Source of the DNA: Zoogloea sp041904905
GTDB taxonomy: Bacteria > Pseudomonadota > Gammaproteobacteria > Burkholderiales > Rhodocyclaceae
Direction: 5' to 3'
Assembly (NCBI RefSeq): GCF_041904905.1
Contig: NZ_JAYRMI010000003.1
Coordinates: forward strand, 1 to 64,000
DNA length: 64,000 bases
A model generated the notes under the pieces. That model did no database searches, was not told the DNA's origin, and saw only the letters and a program-made list of their open reading frames with translations. Positions 61,352 to 64,000 of this stretch are shown piece by piece. Both the position numbers and the translations under genes were made by a program. Numbering within the stretch: the first letter of the stretch is position 1; each line of letters starts with the position of its first letter.

Positions 61352-63016
61352 TCAGCCGGCGGCGTAGCGTTCGCGCATCTGGCGCTTGTTGATCTTGCCG
61401 ACGCTGGTCTTCTCCAGGCTCTCGGCAAAGCGCACCTGGTCGGGCACGGCGAAGCGGGAGATCCGCCCTGCGTCGGCAAAAGCGCGCAGGTGGGCGATGA
61501 TGTCGTCCGCCGTCACGCCTTCGGCGCCGGCCTTGGGCACCACCACCGGCAGCGGGCGCTCGCCCCAGCGGGCGTCGGGCACGCCCAGCACCGCCACCTC
61601 GGCCACCGCCGGGTGCTGGGAGATCAGGGTCTCGATCTCCAGCGACGAGATCCACTCGCCGCCCGACTTGATGACGTCCTTGATGCGGTCGGTGATCTGC
61701 AGCGAGCCGTTGGGCGCGATGCGGCCGATGTCCTGGGTGTGCAGCCAGCCGCCGCGCCACAGGTGGGCGGTGGCCTCGGCGTCCTTCAGGTAGCCCTGGG
61801 TGAGCCACGGGGCACGCACGACAACCTCGCCCTGGGCCTGGTCGTCGTGGGCCACGTCGTCCAGGTTGCCGTCCACGATGCGCAGGTTCACCAGCGGAAT
61901 CGGCAGGCCGGTGCGGCAGCGGGCGGTCACCGTCTGCTCGGGCGGCAGTTCCAGGTCTTCGGGCTTGAGCTGGGCGAGGGTGAGGATCGGGCAGGTCTCG
62001 GACATGCCGTAGCCGGTGAACACGTCCATGCCCCGGGCCACCGCCTGGGTGGCGAGACCCACCGTGAAGGCCGAACCGCCGATCACCATCTTCCAGCCGG
62101 AGAGGTCCATGTCCTTGGCAGCCGGTGCCACCAGGAGCATCTGCAGGATGGTGGGCACGCAGTGGGAGAAGGTCACGCCTTCGGTGCGACGCAGCTGCAG
62201 GAGCATGTCCGGCACGTAGCGGCCGGGGTAGACCTGCTTCACGCCCAGCATGGTGGCCACGTAGGGCAGACCCCAGGCATGGACGTGGAACATCGGGGTG
62301 ATCGGCATGTACACGTCGCCCCGGTGGAAGCGCTGCCCGGACGGCGCCGACGCAGCCCCGGCCAGCGCCCCCAGGGCGTGCAGCACCAGCTGACGGTGGC
62401 TGAAGAACACGCCTTTGGGCAGGCCGGTGGTGCCGGTGGTGTAGAAGGTGGTGGCGCGGGTGTTCTCGTCGAAATCGGGAAACGCGTGGCGCGGATCGGC
62501 GGCCGCCAGCAGGGCTTCGTATTCGCCCACGGCGCCGGCCGCGGCGGGGTCGCAGGGCTCGTCGGAGAGCAGCACGATGCGCTTGAGCCTGGGCAGGCGG
62601 TCGCGGATGCCGTCGAGGATGGGTAGGAATTCGGTGTTGATGAGCAGCGTCTCGGCGCCGCAGTGGTCGATGGTGTAGGCGATCTGCTCGGGCGACAGGC
62701 GCACATTCACCGTCATCAGCACCGCGCCCAGCATGGGGATGGCGAAGTAGCTCTCCAGGTAGCGGTGGGAATCCCAGTCGGCCACCGCCACGGTGTCGCC
62801 AAAGCCCACCCCGAGCCGGCTGAGGGCGCTGCCCAAGCGGCCGATGCGGTCGGCGAGGTCGCGGTAGGTGTGGCGGCGCAGATCGCGGTAGACGATCTCC
62901 TGCTCGGGCGCGTGGGCCAGCGGGGTATGGAGCAGCTGCTTGATGAGCAGCGGGTAGGCGTAGGGCTGATCGGCGGACGCGGCGGCGTCTCCGGAAGCTC
63001 GGATGTCGGTTTGCAC
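61352..63016 (-). CDS. Fatty-acyl-CoA synthetase (AMP-forming, medium/long chain type)
   Basis: The 554-residue ANL enzyme has FYTTGTTGLPKGVFFSHRQ, the GYGMSETCPILTLAQ motif, DRIKDVIKSGGEWISSLE and the catalytic-lysine motif EKTSVGKINKRQMRE. It resembles AlkK-like medium-chain acyl-CoA synthetases. The start is a GTG at 63016 preceded by GAGGAG at good spacing; a longer frame beyond it crosses into luxR and is rejected. It activates the acids that the downstream hydratase would process. Confidence 0.92.
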   Translation of the reverse strand: MQTDIRASGDAAASADQPYAYPLLIKQLLHTPLAHAPEQEIVYRDLRRHTYRDLADRIGRLGSALSRLGVGFGDTVAVADWDSHRYLESYFAIPMLGAVLMTVNVRLSPEQIAYTIDHCGAETLLINTEFLPILDGIRDRLPRLKRIVLLSDEPCDPAAAGAVGEYEALLAAADPRHAFPDFDENTRATTFYTTGTTGLPKGVFFSHRQLVLHALGALAGAASAPSGQRFHRGDVYMPITPMFHVHAWGLPYVATMLGVKQVYPGRYVPDMLLQLRRTEGVTFSHCVPTILQMLLVAPAAKDMDLSGWKMVIGGSAFTVGLATQAVARGMDVFTGYGMSETCPILTLAQLKPEDLELPPEQTVTARCRTGLPIPLVNLRIVDGNLDDVAHDDQAQGEVVVRAPWLTQGYLKDAEATAHLWRGGWLHTQDIGRIAPNGSLQITDRIKDVIKSGGEWISSLEIETLISQHPAVAEVAVLGVPDARWGERPLPVVVPKAGAEGVTADDIIAHLRAFADAGRISRFAVPDQVRFAESLEKTSVGKINKRQMRERYAAG

Positions 63017-63085
63017 GATGGTCTCCTCGGGCTGTTCTGGTCTGACGGAAGCGAGCCAGCTTAGCCGGAGAAAAACGCGAAATCG

Positions 63086-63103
63086 CCCCCCCGAAAGGGG
63101 GGT
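63086..63103 (-). terminator. Hairpin terminator overlapping the LuxR-family stop codon
   Basis: A 6-bp G/C stem (63087-63092 with 63097-63102) closes a TTTC loop on the minus strand, with CGATTTCGCGTTTTT after it. It begins at the last base of the regulator's stop codon and separates it from the acyl-CoA synthetase promoter region. Confidence 0.55.
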
Positions 63104-64000
63104 CAGCCGGGCGGCAGGTGCAGCAGGCCGGCCTGCCGGGCGCGGAGGATGGCCTCCGTCCGGCTGCGCACGCCGAGCTTGGCGTAGATGTTGCTGAGGT
63201 GCCACTTCACCGTCTCGGGGGTGACCCCGGCGGCGCGGGCGATGGCCTTGTTGGAGAGCCCCTGCATCACCAGCTGCAGCAGGCTGCGCTCCCGCACCGA
63301 GAGCGGCTCGGGCAGCCCGGCTGCCGGCGCGGCGCGGGCCAGCGCCAGCAGCGCATCGACGCCGGCATCGGCGAGGCTGCGGACCATCCCGGCCTGCTCG
63401 GCGAGGGGGAGCACCGCTGCCAGCTCGGCCACCGCACGGGGGCGACGGCCGGCCAGATCGAGGGCCTGGGCGAGCAGGATTCGCCGCTGGAGCGCCCGGT
63501 AGTGGAAGCCGGCCTCCCGGGAGGCCGCCACCAGGGCTTCCAGCTCGGCCACCGCCGCGTCGGCCCGGCCTTCGGCGAGGGCCAGCAGCGCCAGCGCCTC
63601 ACGCCAGGCGAGCCAGGTCTCCATCAGGCTGCTCACCTGCCGCGGGGGCTGGGCTGGCATGGCGGGCTGCAGCGCCGCCACCCGCGCCCGCAGGGCCGCC
63701 GCGTCGCCGCCCTGCCACAGGATGCGCGCCGCCTCGGCCAGCGTCAGCGCGCGCATGCGCAGCCAGCGGCGCTGCTGCCCCAGCCGGTCGGCGGCGTCGA
63801 GGCGGGCCAGCGCATCGCCCCGGTCGCCCCGCAGCACGGCCAGCCGCGCGGCGATCACCGTGAAGCGCGCGCAGGCGCCCAGCGGGCTGGTTTCGGCCAC
63901 CACCTCGGCCCGGCCGGCCATCGCCTCGCCCAGGGCCTGCAGATCGCCCCGCTCGTAGAGGATCTCCGCCAGATAGCCGACGGGCAGCGCCGCCACCGCC
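63103..64000 (-). CDS. LuxR/MalT-type transcriptional regulator, C-terminal part (5' end outside window)
   Basis: About 298 residues are visible and the frame is open to the right edge. They form a helical-repeat (TPR/SUPR-like) region rich in Ala/Leu/Arg and end in a LuxR helix-turn-helix: LSVRERSLLQLVMQGLSNKA, AGVTPETVKWHLSNIYAKLG. This is the organisation of large MalT-like (LAL) activators, whose N-terminal ATPase would be outside. Located beside an acyl-CoA synthetase, DUF1302 protein and hydratase, it is a plausible activator of that cluster. Confidence 0.9.
   Translation of the reverse strand, partial: AVAALPVGYLAEILYERGDLQALGEAMAGRAEVVAETSPLGACARFTVIAARLAVLRGDRGDALARLDAADRLGQQRRWLRMRALTLAEAARILWQGGDAAALRARVAALQPAMPAQPPRQVSSLMETWLAWREALALLALAEGRADAAVAELEALVAASREAGFHYRALQRRILLAQALDLAGRRPRAVAELAAVLPLAEQAGMVRSLADAGVDALLALARAAPAAGLPEPLSVRERSLLQLVMQGLSNKAIARAAGVTPETVKWHLSNIYAKLGVRSRTEAILRARQAGLLHLPPG

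Overview
The window comes from a GC-rich betaproteobacterium, most likely of the Rhodocyclales/Zoogloeaceae (the Azoarcus, Thauera and Zoogloea group). This is inferred from family content and gene order: the tpiA-secG-tRNA-Leu-nuoA-N arrangement, DUF2818 next to nuoN, DUF3579, exosortase-A-associated genes with a PEP-CTERM protein, and a betaproteobacterial minor-pilin cluster. All of it looks chromosomal. I see no insertion sequence, prophage, CRISPR array or rRNA gene.

Layout. 1-5.3 kb: the 3' part of an assimilatory nitrate reductase, then an acyl carrier protein transcribed divergently from an acyl-CoA/ACP ligase and a PLP-dependent decarboxylase. This trio is of the exosortase-A-associated type. 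5.3-21.4 kb: a block of clearly lower GC on the minus strand, carrying secG, tRNA-Leu(GAG), the complete 14-gene complex I operon nuoA-N, DUF2818 and DUF3579. 21.4-28.8 kb: tpiA, the phosphate transporter pstSCAB behind a probable Pho-box promoter, glmM, folP and tRNA-Thr(CGT). 28.8-36.1 kb: a type IV pilus operon on the minus strand, read pilE-like, fimT, pilV, pilW, pilX, pilY1. 36.1-41.5 kb: a TonB-like protein, a LysR regulator, a haloacid dehalogenase-like protein, malate synthase, and a PEP-CTERM protein behind a near-consensus sigma-54 promoter. 41.5-46.5 kb: yggU, yggT, proC and yggS, divergent from the pilus retraction ATPases pilT and pilU. 46.5-50.1 kb: an rRNA methyltransferase, a HemJ-like protein, a nucleotide-sugar-epimerase-like protein and a ferredoxin-NAD(P)H reductase. 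50.1-55.8 kb: three signalling genes on one strand (EAL-like/HDOD, HDOD histidine kinase, REC-PAS-GGDEF-EAL with altered catalytic motifs). 55.8-58.6 kb: small and envelope genes (SPOR, DUF2802, DUF218, a four-cysteine miniprotein). 58.6-64 kb: an enoyl-CoA hydratase, a DUF1302 outer-membrane protein, an acyl-CoA synthetase and a MalT/LuxR regulator that runs off the window.

How the parts connect. Two surface systems share the window: type IV pili (minor pilins, PilY1, PilT and PilU) and the exosortase/PEP-CTERM system. The sigma-54 promoter of the PEP-CTERM gene fits the PrsK/PrsR-RpoN control known for exosortase systems. The three-gene HDOD/kinase/c-di-GMP-type cluster lies about 4 kb from pilTU and could feed into surface behaviour, but that link is inference. 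The best candidates for undescribed biology are this signalling cluster and the split exosortase-associated ACP/ligase/decarboxylase module.
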